Source: Isoperla grammatica
Taxonomy: Eukaryota; Arthropoda; Insecta; Plecoptera; Perlodidae
Reading direction: 5' to 3'
Length of the DNA stretch: 64,000 nt
Assembly (NCBI GenBank): GCA_945910005.1
Contig: OX246743.1
Location: 255,501 to 319,500, forward strand
A program made the position numbers and the translations under genes. The notes under the pieces were generated by a model. The model saw nothing but the letters and a program-made list of their open reading frames with translations, was not told the origin of the DNA and searched no databases. Below are positions 20,616 to 36,500 of this stretch, piece after piece. How positions within the stretch are numbered: position 1 is the stretch's first letter; the number at the start of each line of letters is the position of its first letter.

Positions 20616-23600
20616 CGTATTCAGGCGATGCATACCCGTTACAGAGCTTTGTTCTCACAGCGCTCTTGTCTACGGGGACTGTACGTACACCTGTAAGGCG
20701 TATTCAGGCGATGCATACCCGTTACAGAGCTTTGTTCTCACAGCGCTCTTGTCTACGGGGACTGTACGTACACCTGTAAGGCGTATTCAGGCGATGCATA
20801 CCCGTTACAGAGCTTTGTTCTCACAGCGCTCTTGTCTACGGGGACTGTACGTACACCTGTAAGGCGTATTCAGGCGAAGCATACCCGTTACAGAGCTTTG
20901 TTCTCACGCCGCCCACAGCGCTCTTGTCTACGGGGACTGTACGTACACCTGTAAGGCGTATTCAAGCGATGCATACCCGTTACAGAGCTTTGTTCTCACG
21001 CCGCCCACAGCGCTCTTGTCTACGGGGACTGTACGTACACCTGTTAGGCGTATTCAGGCGATGCATACCCGTTACAGAGCTTTGTTCTCACGCCGCCCAC
21101 AGCGCTCTTGTCTACGGGGACTGTACGTACACCTGTAAGGCGTATTCAGGCGATGCATACCCGTTACAGAGCTTTGTTCTCACAGCGCTCTTGTCTACGG
21201 GGACTGTACGTACACCTGTAAGGCGTATTCAGGCGATGCACACCCGTTACAGAGCTTTGTTCTCACGCCGCCCACAGCGCTCTTGTCTACGGGGACTGTA
21301 CGTACACCTGTAAGGCGTATTCAGGCGATGCATACCCGTTACAGAGCTTTGTTCTCACAGCGCTCTTGTCTACGGGGACTGTACGTACACCTGTAAGGCG
21401 TATTCAGGCGATGCATACCCGTTACAGAGCTTTGTTCTCACAGCGCTCTTGTCTACGGGGACTGTACGTACACCTGTAAGGCGTATTCAGGCGATGCATA
21501 CCCGTTATAGAGCTTTGTTCTCACAGCGCTCTTGTCTACGGGGACTGTACGTACACCTGTAAGGCGTATTCAGGCGATGCATACCCGTTACAGAGATTTG
21601 TTCTCACAGCGCTCTTGTCTACGGGGACTGTACGTACACCTGTAAGGCGTATTCAGGCGATGCGTACCCGTTATAGAGCTTTGTTCTCACGCCGTCCACA
21701 GCGCTCTTGTCTACGGGGACTGTACGTACACCTGTAAGGCGTATTCAGGCGATGCATACCCGTTACAGAGCTTTGTTCTCACGCCGCCCACAGCGCTCTT
21801 GTCTACGGGGACTGTACGTACACCTGTAAGGCGTATTCAGGCGATGCATACCCGTTACAGAGCTTTGTTCTCACAGCGCTCTTGTCTACGGGGACTGTAC
21901 GTACACCTGTAAGGCGTATTCAGGCGATGCATACCCGTTACAGAGCTTTGTTCTCACGCCGCCCACAGCGCTCTTGTCTACGGGGACTGTACGTACACCT
22001 GTAAGGCGTATTCAGGCGATGCATACCCGTTACAGAGCTTTGTTCTCACAGCGCTCTTGTCTACGGGGACTGTACGTACACCTGTAAGGCGTATTCAGGC
22101 GTTGCATACCCGTTACAGAGCTTTGTTCTCACAGCGCTCTTGTCTACGGGGACTGTACGTACACCTGTAAGGCGTATTCAGGCGATGCATACCCGTTACA
22201 GAGCTTTGTTCTCACGCCGTCCACAGCGCTCTTGTCTACGGGGACTGTACGTACACCTGTAAGGCGTATTCAGGCGATGCATACCCGTTACAGAGCTTTG
22301 TTCTCACAGCGCTCTTGTCTACGGGGACTGTACGTACACCTGTAAGGCGTATTCAGGCGATGCATACCCGTTACAGAGCTTTGTTCTCACGCCGCTCACA
22401 GCGCTCTTGTCTACGGGGACTGTACGTACACCTGTAAGGCGTATTCAGGCGATGCATACCCGTTACAGAGCTTTGTTCTCACAGCGCTCTTGTCTACGGG
22501 GACTGTACGTACACCTGTAAGGCGTATTCAGGCGATGCATACCCGTTACAGAGCTTTGTTCTCACGCCGTCCACAGCGCTCTTGTCTACGGGGACTGTAC
22601 GTACACCTGTAAGGCGTATTCAGGCGATGCATACCCGTTACAGAGCTTTGTTCTCACGCCGCCCACAGCGCTCTTGTCTACGAGGACTGTACGTACACCT
22701 GTAAGGCGTATTCAAGCGATGCATACCCGTTACAGAGCTTTGTTCTCACAGCGCTCTTGTCTACGGGGACTGTACGTACACCTGTAAGGCGTATTCAGGC
22801 GATGCATACCCGTTACAGAGCTTTGTTCTCACGCCGCCCACAGCGCTCTTGTCTACGGGGACTGTACGTACACCTGTAAGGCGTATTCAGGCGATGCATA
22901 CCCGTTACAGAGCTTTGTTCTCACAGCGCTCTTGTCTACGGGGACTGTACGTACACCTGTAAGGCGTATTCAGACGATGCATACCCGTTACAGAGCTTTG
23001 TTCTCACAGCGCTCTTGTCTACGGGGACTGTACGTACACCTGTAAGGCGTATTCAGGCGATGCATACCCGTTACAGAGCTTTGTTCTCACAGCGCTCTTG
23101 TCTACGGGGACTGTACGTACACCTGTAAGGCGTATTGAGGCGATGCATACCCGTTACAGAGCTTTGTTCTCACGCCGCCCACAGCGCTCTTGTCTACGGG
23201 GACTGTACGTACACCTGTAAGGCGTATTCAGGCGATGCATACCCGTTACAGAGCTTTGTTATCACAGCGCTGCGCTCTTGTCTACGGGGACTGTACGTAC
23301 ACCTGTAAGGCGTATTCAGGCGATGCATACCCGTTACAGAGCTTTGTTCTCACGCCGTCCACAGCGCTCTTGTCTACGGGGACTGTACGTACACCTGTAA
23401 GGCGTATTCAGGCGATGCATACCCGTTACAGAGCTTTGTTCTCACAGCGCTCTTGTCTACGGGGACTGTACGTACACCTGTAAGGCGTATTCAGGCGATA
23501 CATACCCGTTACAGAGCTTTGTTCTCACAGCGCTCTTGTCTACGGGGACTGTACGTACACCTGTAAGGCGTATTCAGGCGATGCATACCCGTTACAGAGC

Positions 23601-25429
23601 TTTGTTCTCACAGCGCTCTTGTCTACGGGGACTGTACGTACACCTGTAAGGCGTATTGAGGCGATGCATACCCGTTACAGAGCTTTGTTCTCACAGCGCT
23701 CTTGTCTACGGGGACTGTACGTACACCTGTAAGGCGTATTGAGGCGATGCATACCCGTTACAGAGCTTTGTTCTCACAGCGCTCTTGTCTACGGGGACTG
23801 TACGTACACCTGTAAGGCGTATTTAGGCGATGCATACCCGTTACAGAGCTTTGTTCTCACAGCGCTCTTGTCTACGGGGACTGTACGTACACCTGTAAGG
23901 CGTATTCAGGCGATGCATACCCGTTACAGAGCTTTGTTCTCACAGCGCTCTTGTCTACGGGGACTGTACATACACCTGTAAGGCGTATTCAGGCGATGCA
24001 TACCCGTTACAGAGCTTTGTTCTCACAGCGCTCTTGTCTACGGGGACTGTACGTACACCTGTAAGGCGTATTCAGGCGATGCATACCCGTTACAGAGCTT
24101 TGTTCTCACGCCGCCCACAGCGCTCTTGTCTACGGGGACTGTACGTACACCTGTAAGGCGTATTCAGGCGATGCATACCCGTTACAGAGCTTTGTTATCA
24201 CAGCGCTCTTGTCTACGGTGACTGTACGTACACCTGTAAGGCGTATTTAGGCGATGCATACCCGTTACAGAGCTTTGTTCTCACGCCGCCCACAGCGCTC
24301 TTGTCTACGGGGACTGTACGTACACCTGTAAGGCGTATTTAGGCGATGCATACCCGTTACAGAGCTTTGTTCTCACAGCGCTCTTGTCTACGGGGACTGT
24401 ACATACACCTGTAAGGCGTATTCAGGCGATGCATACCCGTTACAGAGCTTTGTTCTCACAGCGCTCTTGTCTACGGGGACTGTACGTACACCTGTAAGGC
24501 GTATTCAGGCGATGCATACCCGTTACAGAGCTTTGTTCTCACAGCGCTCTTGTCTACGGGGACTGTACGTACACCTGTAAGGCGTATTCAGGCGATGCAT
24601 ACCCGTTACAGAGCTTTGTTCTCACAGCGCTCTTGTCTACGGGGACTGTACGTACACCTGTAAGGCGTATTCAGGCGATGCATACCCGTTACAGAGCTTT
24701 GTTCTCACAGCGCTCTTGTCTACGGGGACTGTACGTACACCTGTAAGGCGTATTCAGGCGATGCATACCCGTTACAGAGCTTTGTTCTCACAGCGCTCTT
24801 GTCTACGGGGACTGTACGTACACCTGTAAGGCGTATTCAGGCGATGCATACCCGTTACAGAGCTTTGTTCTCACAGCGCTCTTGTCTACGGGGACTGTAC
24901 GTACACCTGTAAGGCGTATTCAGGCGATACATACCCGTTACAGAGCTTTGTTCTCACAGCGCTCTTGTCTACGGGGACTGTACGTACACCTGTAAGGCGT
25001 ATTCAGGCGATGCATACCCGTTACAGAGCTTTGTTCTCACAGCGCTCTTGTCTACGGGGACTGTACGTACACCTGTAAGGCGTATTCAGGCGATGCATAC
25101 CCGTTACAGAGCTTTGTTCTCACAGCGCTCTTGTCTACGGGGACTGTACGTACACCTGTAAGGCGTATTCAGGCGATGCATACCCGTTACAGAGCTTTGT
25201 TCCCACAGCGCTCTTGTCTACGGGGACTGTACGTACACCTGTAAGGCGTATTCAGGCGATGCATACCCGTTACAGAGCTTTGTTCTCACGCCGTCCACAG
25301 CGCTCTTGTCTACGGGTACTGTACGTACACCTGTAAGGCGTATTCAGGCGATACATACCCGTTACAGAGCTTTGTTCTCACGCCGCCCACAGCGCTCTTG
25401 TCTACGGGGACTGTACGTACACCTGTAAG

Positions 25430-27500
25430 GCGTATTTAGGCGATGCATACCCGTTACAGAGCTTTGTTCTCACAGCGCTCTTGTCTACGGTGACTGTACG
25501 TACACCTGTAAGGCGTATTGAGGCGATGCATACCCGTTACAGAGCTTTGTTCTCACAGCGCTCTTGTCTACGGGGACTGTACGTACACCTGTAAGGCGTA
25601 TTCAGGCGATACATACCCGTTACAGAGCTTTGTTCTCACGCCGCCCACAGCGCTCTTGTCTACGGGGACTGTACGTACACCTGTAAGGCGTATTCAGGCG
25701 ATGCATACCCGTTACAGAGCTTTGTTCCCACAGCGCTCTTGTCTACGGGGACTGTACGTACACCTGTAAGGCGTATTCAGGCGATGCATACCCGTTACAG
25801 AGCTTTGTTCTCACGCCGTCCACAGCGCTCTTGTCTACGGGGACTGTACGTACACCTGTAAGGCGTATTCAGGCGATGCATACCCGTTATAGAGCTTTGT
25901 TCTCACGCCGTCCACAGCGCTCTTGTCTACGGGGACTGTACGTACACCTGTAAGGCGTATTCAGGCGATGCATACCCGTTACAGAGCTTTGTTCTCACAG
26001 CGCTCTTGTCTACGGGGACTGTACGTACACCTGTAAGGCGTATTCAGGCGATGCATACCCGTTACAGAGCTTTGTTCTCACGCCGCCCACAGCGCTCTTG
26101 TCTGCGGGGACTGTACGTACACCTGTAAGGCGTATTCAGGCGATGCATACCCGTTACAGAGCTTTGTTCCCACAGCGCTCTTGTCTACGGGGACTGTACG
26201 TACACCTGTAAGGCGTATTCAGGCGATGCATACCCGTTACAGAGCTTTGTTCTCACAGCGCTCTTGTCTACGGGGACTGTACGTACACCTGTAAGGCGTA
26301 TTCAGGCGATACATACCCGTTACAGAGCTTTGTTCTCACAGCGCTCTTGTCTACGGTGACTGTACGTACACCTGTAAGGCGTATTGAGGCGATGCATACC
26401 CGTTACAGAGCTTTGTTCTCACAGCGCTCTTGTCTACGGGGACTGTACGTACACCTGTAAGGCGTATTCAGGCGATACATACCCGTTACAGAGCTTTGTT
26501 CTCACGCCGCCCACAGCGCTCTTGTCTACGGGGACTGTACGTACACCTGTAAGGCGTATTCAGGCGATGCATACCCGTTACAGAGCTTTGTTCCCACAGC
26601 GCTCTTGTCTACGGGGACTGTACGTACACCTGTAAGGCGTATTCAGGCGATGCATACCCGTTACAGAGCTTTGTTCTCACGCCGTCCACAGCGCTCTTGT
26701 CTGCGGGGACTGTACGTACACCTGTAAGGCGTATTCAGGCGATGCATACCCGTTACAGAGCTTTGTTCTCACAGCGCTCTTGTCTACGGGGACTGTACGT
26801 ACACCTGTAAGGCGTATTCAGGCGATGCATACCCGTTACAGAGCTTTGTTCTCACGCCGCCCACAGCGCTCTTGTCTGCGGGGACTGTACGTACACCTGT
26901 AAGGCGTATTCAGGCGATGCATACCCGTTACAGAGCTTTGTTCCCACAGCGCTCTTGTCTACGGGGACTGTACGTACACCTGTAAGGCGTATTCAGGCGA
27001 TGCATACCCGTTACAGAGCTTTGTTCTCACAGCGCTCTTGTCTACGGGGACTGTACGTACACCTGTAAGGCGTATTCAGGCGATGCATACCCGTTACAGA
27101 GCTTTGTTCTCACAGCGCTCTTGTCTACGGGGACTGTACGTACACCTGTAAGGCGTATTCAGGCGATACATACCCGTTACAGAGCTTTGTTCTCACAGCG
27201 CTCTTGTCTACGGGGACTGTACGTACACCTGTAAGGCGTATTGAGGCGATGCATACCCGTTACAGAGCTTTGTTCTCACAGCGCTCTTGTCTACGGGGAC
27301 TGTACGTACACCTGTAAGGCGTATTCAGGCGATGCATACCCGTTACAGAGCTTTGTTCTCACGCCGCCCACAGCGCTCTTGTCTACGGGGACTGTACGTA
27401 CACCTGTAAGGCGTATTCAGGCGATGCATACCCGTTACAGAGCTTTGTTCTCACGCCGTCCACAGCGCTCTTGTCTACGGGGACTGTACGTACACCTGTA
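25430..27500 (+). repeat. Satellite higher-order repeat, 866-bp period (ten units), about 2.5 copies
   Basis: Markers CTACGGTGACT, GTATTGAGG, GCGATACAT and TTGTTCCCAC lie in the same order at 25491-25730 and at 26357-26596, all shifted by 866 bp. A third, partly altered copy starts near 27241 (857 bp further). The block also contains several CTGCGGGG variants. Confidence 0.8.
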
Positions 27501-30500
27501 AGGCGTATTCAGGCGATGCATACCCGTTACAGAGCTTTGTTCTCACGCCGCCCACAGCGCTCTTGTCTACGGGGACTGTACGTACACCTGTAAGGCGTAT
27601 TCAGGCGATGCATACCCGTTACAGAGCTTTGTTCTCACAGCGCTCTTGTCTACGGGGACTGTACGTACACCTGTAAGGCGTATTCAGGCGATGCATACCC
27701 GTTACAGAGCTTTGTTCTCACGCCGTCCACAGCGCTCTTGTCTGCGGGGACTGTACGTACACCTGTAAGGCGTATTCAGGCGATGCATACCCGTTACAGA
27801 GCTTTGTTCTCACGCCGTCCACAGCGCTCTTGTCTGCGGGGACTGTACGTACACCTGTAAGGCGTATTCAGGCGATGCATACCCGTTACAGAGCTTTGTT
27901 CTCACAGCGCTCTTGTCTACGGGGACTGTACGTACACCTGTAAGGCGTATTCAGGCGATGCATACCCGTTACAGAGCTTTGTTCTCACAGCGCTCTTGTC
28001 TACGGGGACTGTACGTACACCTGTAAGGCGTATTCAGGCGATGCATACCCGTTACAGAGCTTTGTTCTCACAGCGCTCTTGTCTACGGGGACTGTACGTA
28101 CACCTGTAAGGCGTATTCAGGCGATGCATACCCGTTACAGAGCTTTGTTCTCACGCCGCCCACAGCGCTCTTGTCTACGGGGACTGTACGTACACCTGTA
28201 AGGCGTATTCAGGCGATGCATACCCGTTACAGAGCTTTGTTCTCACAGCGCTCTTGTCTACGGGGACTGTACGTACACCTGTAAGGCGTATTCAGGCGAT
28301 GCATACCCGTTACAGAGCTTTGTTCTCACGCCGTCCACAGCGCTCTTGTCTACGGGGACTGTACGTACACCTGTAAGGCGTATTCAGGCGATGCATACCA
28401 GTTACAGAGCTTTGTTCTCACAGCGCTCTTGTCTACGGGGACTGTACGTACACCTGTAAGGCGTATTCAGGCGATGCGTACCCGTTACAGAGCTTTGTTC
28501 TCACATCGCTCTTGTCTACGGGGACTGTACGTACACCTGTAAGGCGTATTCAGGCGATGCATACCCGTTACAGAGCTTTGTTCTCACAGCGCTCTTGTCT
28601 ACGGGGACTGTACGTACACCTGTAAGGCGTATTCAGGCGATGCATACCCGTTACAGAGCTTTGTTCTCACAGCGCTCTTGTCTACGGGGACTGTACGTAC
28701 ACCTGTAAGGCGTATTCAGGCGATGCGTACCCGTTACAGAGCTTTGTTCTCACAGCGCTCTTGTCTACGGGGACTGTACGTACACCTGTAAGGCGTATTC
28801 AGGCGATGCATACCCGTTACAGAGCTTTGTTATCACAGCGCTGCGCTCTTGTCTACGGGGACTGTACGTACACCTGTAAGGCGTATTCAGGCGATGCATA
28901 CCCGTTACAGAGCTTTGTTCTCACAGCGCTCTTGTCTACGGGGACTGTACGTACACCTGTAAGGCGTATTCAGGCGATGCATACCCGTTACAGAGCTTTG
29001 TTCTCACAGCGCTCTTGTCTACGGGGACTGTACGTACACCTGTAAGGCGTATTCAGGCGATGCATACCCGTTACAGAGCTTTGTTCTCACAGCGCTCTTG
29101 TCTACGAGGACTGTACGTACACCTGTAAGGCGTATTGAGGCGATGCATACCCGTTACAGAGCTTTGTTCTCACAGCGCTCTTGTCTACGGGGACTGTACG
29201 TACACCTGTAAGGCGTATTGAGGCGATGCATACCCGTTACAGAGCTTTGTTCTCACAGCGCTCTTGTCTACGGGGACTGTACGTACACCTGTAAGGCGTA
29301 TTCAGGCGATGCATACCCGTTACAGAGCTTTGTTCTCACAGCGCTCTTGTCTACGGGGACTGTACGTACACCTGTAAGGCGTATTCAGGCGATGCATACC
29401 CGTTACAGAGCTTTGTTCTCACAGCGCTCTTGTCTACGGGGACTGTACGTACACCTGTAAGGCGTATTCAGGCGATGCATACCCGTTACAGAGCTTTGTT
29501 CTCACGCCGCACACAGCGCTCTTGTCTACGGGGACTGTACGTACACCTGTAAGGCGTATTCAGGCGATGCATACCCGTTACAGAGCTTTGTTCTCACAGC
29601 GCTCTTGTCTACGGGGACTGTACGTACACCTGTAAGGCGTATTCAGGCGATGCATACCCGTTACAGAGCTTTGTTCTCACAGCGCTCTTGTCTACGGGGA
29701 CTGTACGTACACCTGTAAGGCGTATTCAGGCGATGCATACCCGTTACAGAGCTTTGTTCTCACGCCGCCCACAGCGCTCTTGTCTACGGGGACTGTACGT
29801 ACACCTGTAAGGCGTATTCAGGCGATGCATACCCGTTACAGAGCTTTGTTCTCACAGCGCTCTTGTCTACGGGGACTGTACGTACACCTGTAAGGCGTAT
29901 TCAGGCGATGCACACCCGTTACAGAGCTTTGTTCTCACAGCGCTCTTGTCTACGGGGACTGTACGTACACCTGTAAGGCGTATTGAGGCGATGCATACCC
30001 GTTACAGAGCTTTGTTCTCACAGCGCTCTTGTCTACGGGGACTGTACGTACACCTGTAAGGCGTATTCAGGCGATGCATACCCGTTACAGAGCTTTGTTC
30101 TCACAGCGCTCTTGTCTACGGGGACTGTACGTACACCTGTAAGGCGTATTCAGGCGATGCACACCCGTTACAGAGCATTGTTCTCACAGCGCTCTTGTCT
30201 ACGGGGACTGTACGTACACCTGTAAGGCGTATTCAGGCGATGCATACCCGTTACAGAGCTTTGTTCTCACAGCGCTCTTGTCTACGGGGACTGTACGTAC
30301 ACCTGTAAGGCGTATTCAGGCGATACATACCCGTTACAGAGCTTTGTTCTCACGCCGCCCACAGCGCTCTTGTCTACGGGGACTGTACGTACACCTGTAA
30401 GGCGTATTCAGGCGATGCATACCCGTTACAGAGCTTTGTTCTCACAGCGCTCTTGTCTACGGGGACTGTACGTACACCTGTAAGGCGTATTCAGGCGATG

Positions 30501-33500
30501 CATACCCGTTACAGAGCTTTGTTCTCACAGCGCTCTTGTCTACGGGGACTGTACGTACACCTGTAAGGCGTATTCAGGCGATGCATACCCGTTACAGAGC
30601 TTTGTTCTCACAGCGCTCTTGTCTACGGGGACTGTACGTACACCTGTAAGGCGTATTCAAGCGATGCATACCCGTTACAGAGCTTTGTTCTCACAGCGCT
30701 CTTGTCTACGGGGACTGTACGTACACCTGTAAGGCGTATTCAGGCGATGCATACCCGTTACAGAGCTTTGTTCTCACAGCGCTCTTGTCTACGGGGACTG
30801 TACGTACACCTGTAAGGCGTATTCAGGCGATGCATACCCGTTACAGAGCTTTGTTCTCACAGCGCTCTTGTCTACGGGGACTGTACGTACACCTGTAAGG
30901 CGTATTGAGGCGATGCATACCCGTTACAGAGCTTTGTTCTCACAGCGCTCTTGTCTACGGGGACTGTACGTACACCTGTAAGGCGTATTCAGGCGATGCA
31001 TACCCGTTACAGAGCTTTGTTCTCACAGCGCTCTTGTCTACGGGGACTGTACGTACACCTGTAAGGCGTATTCAGGCGATACATACCCGTTACAGAGCTT
31101 TGTTCTCACGCCGCCCACAGCGCTCTTGTCTACGGGGACTGTACGTACACCTGTAAGGCGTATTTAGGCGATGCATACCCGTTACAGAGCTTTGTTCTCA
31201 CAGCGCTCTTGTCTACGGGGACTGTACGTACACCTGTAAGGCGTATTCAGGCGATGCATACCCGTTACAGAGCTTTGTTCTCACGCCGTCCACAGCGCTC
31301 TTGTCTACGGGGACTGTACGTACACCTGTAAGGCGTATTCAGGCGATGCATACCCGTTACAGAGCTTTGTTCTCACAGCGCTCTTGTCTACGGGGACTGT
31401 ACGTACACCTGTAAGGCGTATTCAGGCGATGCATACCCGTTATAGAGCTTTGTTCTCACGCCGCCCACAGCGCTCTTGTCTACGGGGACTGTACGTACAC
31501 CTGTAAGGCGTATTTAGGCGATGCATACCCGTTACAGAGCTTTGTTCTCACAGCGCTCTTGTCTACGGTGACTGTACGTACACCTGTAAGGCGTATTCAG
31601 GCGATACATACCCGTTACAGAGCTTTGTTCTCACGCCGCCCACAGCGCTCTTGTCTACGGGGACTGTACGTACACCTGTAAGGCGTATTTAGGCGATGCA
31701 TACCCGTTACAGAGCTTTGTTCTCACAGCGCTCTTGTCTACGGGGACTGTACGTACACCTGTAAGGCGTATTCAGGCGATGCATACCCGTTACAGAGCTT
31801 TGTTCTCACAGCGCTCTTGTCTACGGGGACTGTACGTACACCTGTAAGACGTATTCAGGCGATGCATACCCGTTACAGAGCTTTGTTCTCACAGCGCTCT
31901 TGTCTACGGGGACTGTACGTACACCTGTAAGGCGTATTCAGGCGATGCATACCCGTTACAGAGCTTTGTTCTCACAGCGCTCTTGTCTACGGGGACTGTA
32001 CGTACACCTGTAAGGCGTATTGAGGCGATGCATACCCGTTACAGAGCTTTGTTCTCACAGCGCTCTTGTCTACGGGGACTGTACGTACACATGTAAGGCG
32101 TATTCAGGCGATACATACCCGTTACAGAGCTTTGTTCTCACGCCGTCCACAGCGCTCTTGTCTACGGGGACTGTACGTACACCTGTAAGGCGTATTCAGG
32201 CGATGCATACCCGTTACAGAGCTTTGTTCTCACGCCGTCCACAGCGCTCTTGTCTACGGGGACTGTACGTACACCTGTAAGGCGTATTCAGGCGATGCAT
32301 ACCCGTTACAGAGCTTTGTTCTCACAGCGCTCTTGTCTACGGGGACTGTACGTACACCTGTAAGGCGTATTCAGGCGATGCATACCCGTTACAGAGCTTT
32401 GTTCTCACAGCGCTCTTGTCTACGGGGACTGTACGTACACATGTAAGGCGTATTCAGGCGATACATACCCGTTACAGAGCTTTGTTCTCACGCCGTCCAC
32501 AGCGCTCTTGTCTACGGGGACTGTACGTACACCTGTAAGGCGTATTCAGGCGATGCATACCCGTTACAGAGCTTTGTTCTCACAGCGCTCTTGTCTACGG
32601 GGACTGTACGTACACCTGTAAGGCGTATTCAGGCGATGCATACCCGTTACAGAGCTTTGTTCTCACAGCGCTCTTGTCTACGGGGACTGTACGTACACCT
32701 GTAAGGCGTATTGAGGCGATGCATACCCGTTACAGAGCTTTGTTCTCACAGCGCTCTTGTCTACGGGGACTGTACGTACACCTGTAAGGCGTATTGAGGC
32801 GATGCATACCCGTTACAGAGCTTTGTTCTCACAGCGCTCTTGTCTACGGGGACTGTACGTACACCTGTAAGGCGTATTGAGGCGATGCATACCCGTTACA
32901 GAGCTTTGTTCTCACGCCGTCCACAGCGCTCTTGTCTACGGGGACTGTACGTACACCTGTAAGGCGTATTCAGGCGATGCATACCCGTTACAGAGCTTTG
33001 TTCTCACAGCGCTCTTGTCTACGGGGACTGTACGTACACCTGTAAGGCGTATTCAGGCGATGCGTACCCGTTACAGAGCTTTGTTCTCACGCCGTCCACA
33101 GCGCTCTTGTCTACGGGGACTGTACGTACACCTGTAAGGCGTATTCAGGCGATGCACACCCGTTACAGAGCTTTGTTCCCACAGCGCTCTTGTCTACGGG
33201 GACTGTACGTACACCTGTAAGGCGTATTCAGGCGATGCATACCCGTTACAGAGCTTTGTTCTCACAGCGCTCTTGTCTACGGGGACTGTACGTACACCTG
33301 TAAGGCGTATTGAGGCGATGCATACCCGTTACAGAGCTTTGTTCTCACAGCGCTCTTGTCTACGGGGACTGTACGTACACCTGTAAGGCGTATTCAGGCG
33401 ATGCATACCCGTTACAGAGCTTTGTTCTCACAGCGCTCTTGTCTACGGGGACTGTACGTACACCTGTAAGGCGTATTCAGGCGATGCATACCCGTTACAG

Positions 33501-36500
33501 AGCTTTGTTCTCACAGCGCTCTTGTCTACGGGGACTGTACGTACACCTGTAAGGCGTATTGAGGCGATGCATACCCGTTACAGAGCTTTGTTCTCACAGC
33601 GCTCTTGTCTACGGGGACTGTACGTACACCTGTAAGGCGTATTCAGGCGATGCATACCCGTTACAGAGCTTTGTTCTCACAGCGCTCTTGTCTACGGGGA
33701 CTGTACGTACACCTGTAAGGCGTATTCAGGCGATACATACCCGTTACAGAGCTTTGTTCTCACAGCGCTCTTGTCTACGGGGACTGTACGTACACCTGTA
33801 AGGCGTATTCAGGCGATGCATACCCGTTACAGAGCTTTGTTCTCACAGCGCTCTTGTCTACGGGGACTGTACGTACACCTGTAAGGCGTATTCAGGCGAT
33901 GCATACCCGTTACAGAGCTTTGTTCTCACAGCGCTCTTGTCTACGGGGACTGTACGTACACCTGTAAGGCGTATTCAGGCGATGCATACCCGTTACAGAG
34001 CTTTGTTCTCACAGCGCTCTTGTCTACGGGGACTGTACGTACACCTGTAAGGCGTATTCAGGCGATGCATACCCGTTACAGAGCTTTGTTCTCACGCCGC
34101 CCACAGCGCTCTTGTCTACGGGGACTGTACGTACACCTGTAAGGCGTATTCAGGCGATGCATACCCGTTACAGAGCTTTGTTCTCACAGCGCTCTTGTCT
34201 ACGGGGACTGTACGTACACCTGTAAGGCGTATTCAGGCGATGCATACCCGTTACAGAGCTTTGTTCTCACAGCGCTCTTGTCTACGGGGACTGTACGTAC
34301 ACCTGTAAGGCGTATTCAGGCGATGCATACCCGTTACAGAGCTTTGTTCTCACAGCGCTCTTGTCTACGGGGACTGTACGTACACCTGTAAGGCGTATTC
34401 AGGCGATGCATACCCGTTACAGAGCTTTGTTCTCACAGCGCTCTTGTCTACGGGGACTGTACGTACACCTGTAAGGCGTATTCAGGCGATGCATACCCGT
34501 TACAGAGCTTTGTTCTCACAGCGCTCTTGTCTACGGGGACTGTACGTACACCTGTAAGGCGTATTGAGGCGATGCATACCCGTTACAGAGCTTTGTTCTC
34601 ACAGCGCTCTTGTCTACGGGGACTGTACGTACACCTGTAAGGCGTATTCAGGCGATGCATACCCGTTACAGAGCTTTGTTCTCACGCCGTCCACAGCGCT
34701 CTTGTCTACGGGGACTGTACGTACACCTGTAAGGCGTATTCAGGCGATGCATACCCGTTACAGAGCTTTGTTATCACAGCGCTGCGCTCTTGTCTACGGG
34801 GACTGTACGTACACCTGTAAGGCGTATTCAGGCGATGCATACCCGTTACAGAGCTTTGTTATCACAGCGCTCTTGTCTACGGGGACTGTACGTTCACCTG
34901 TAAGGCGTATTCAGGCGATGCATACCCGTTACAGAGCTTTGTTCTCACGCCGTCCACAGCGCTCTTGTCTACGGGGACTGTACGTACACCTGTAAGGCGT
35001 ATTCAGGCGATGCATACCCGTTACAGAGCTTTGTTCTCACAGCGCTCTTGTCTACGGGGACTGTACGTACACCTGTAAGGCGTATTCAGGCGATGCATAC
35101 CCGTTACAGAGCTTTGTTCTCACGCCGCCCACAGCGCTCTTGTCTACGGGGACTGTACATACACCTGTAAGGCGTATTCAGGCGATGCATACCCGTTACA
35201 GAGCTTTGTTCTCACAGCGCTCTTGTCTACGGGGACTGTACGTACACCTGTAAGGCGTATTGAGGCGATGCATACCCGTTACAGAGCTTTGTTCTCACAG
35301 CGCTCTTGTCTACGGGGACTGTACGTACACCTGTAAGGCGTATTCAGGCGATGCATACCCGTTACAGAGCTTTGTTCTCACAGCGCTCTTGTCTACGGGG
35401 ACTGTACGTACACCTGTAAGGCGTATTCAGGCGATGCATACCCGTTACAGAGCTTTGTTCTCACAGCGCTCTTGTCTACGGGGACTGTACGTACACCTGT
35501 AAGGCGTATTCAGGCGATACATACCCGTTACAGAGCTTTGTTCTCACGCCGCCCACAGCGCTCTTGTCTACGGGGACTGTACGTACACCTGTAAGGCGTA
35601 TTCAGGCGATACATACCCGTTACAGAGCTTTGTTCTCACGCCGTCCACAGCGCTCTTGTCTACGGGGACTGTACGTACACCTGTAAGGCGTATTCAGGCG
35701 ATGCATACCCGTTACAGAGCTTTGTTCTCACAGCGCTCTTGTCTACGAGGACTGTACGTACACCTGTAAGGCGTATTCAGGCGATGCATACCCGTTACAG
35801 AGCTTTGTTCTCACGCCGCCCACAGCGCTCTTGTCTACGGGGACTGTACGTACACCTGTAAGGCGTATTCAGGCGATGCATACCCGTTACAGAGCTTTGT
35901 TCTCACAGCGCTCTTGTCTACGAGGACTGTACGTACACCTGTAAGGCGTATTCAGGCGATGCATACCCGTTACAGAGCTTTGTTCTCACAGCGCTCTTGT
36001 CTACGGGGACTGTACGTACACCTGTAAGGCGTATTCAGGCGATGCATACCCGTTACAGAGCTTTGTTCTCACAGCGCTCTTGTCTACGGGGACTGTACGT
36101 ACACCTGTAAGGCGTATTCAGGCGATGCATACCCGTTACAGAGCTTTGTTCTCACGCCGCCCACAGCGCTCTTGTCTACGGGGACTGTACGTACACCTGT
36201 AAGGCGTATTCAGGCGATGCATACCCGTTACAGAGCTTTGTTCTCACAGCGCTCTTGTCTACGGGGACTGTACGTACACCTGTAAGGCGTATTCAGGCGA
36301 TGCATACCCGTTACAGAGCTTTGTTCTCACGCCGCCCACAGCGCTCTTGTCTACGGGGACTGTACGTACACCTGTAAGGCGTATTCAGGCGATGCATACC
36401 CGTTACAGAGCTTTGTTCTCACGCCGTCCACAGCGCTCTTGTCTACGGGGACTGTACGTACACCTGTAAGGCGTATTCAGGCGATGCATACCCGTTACAG

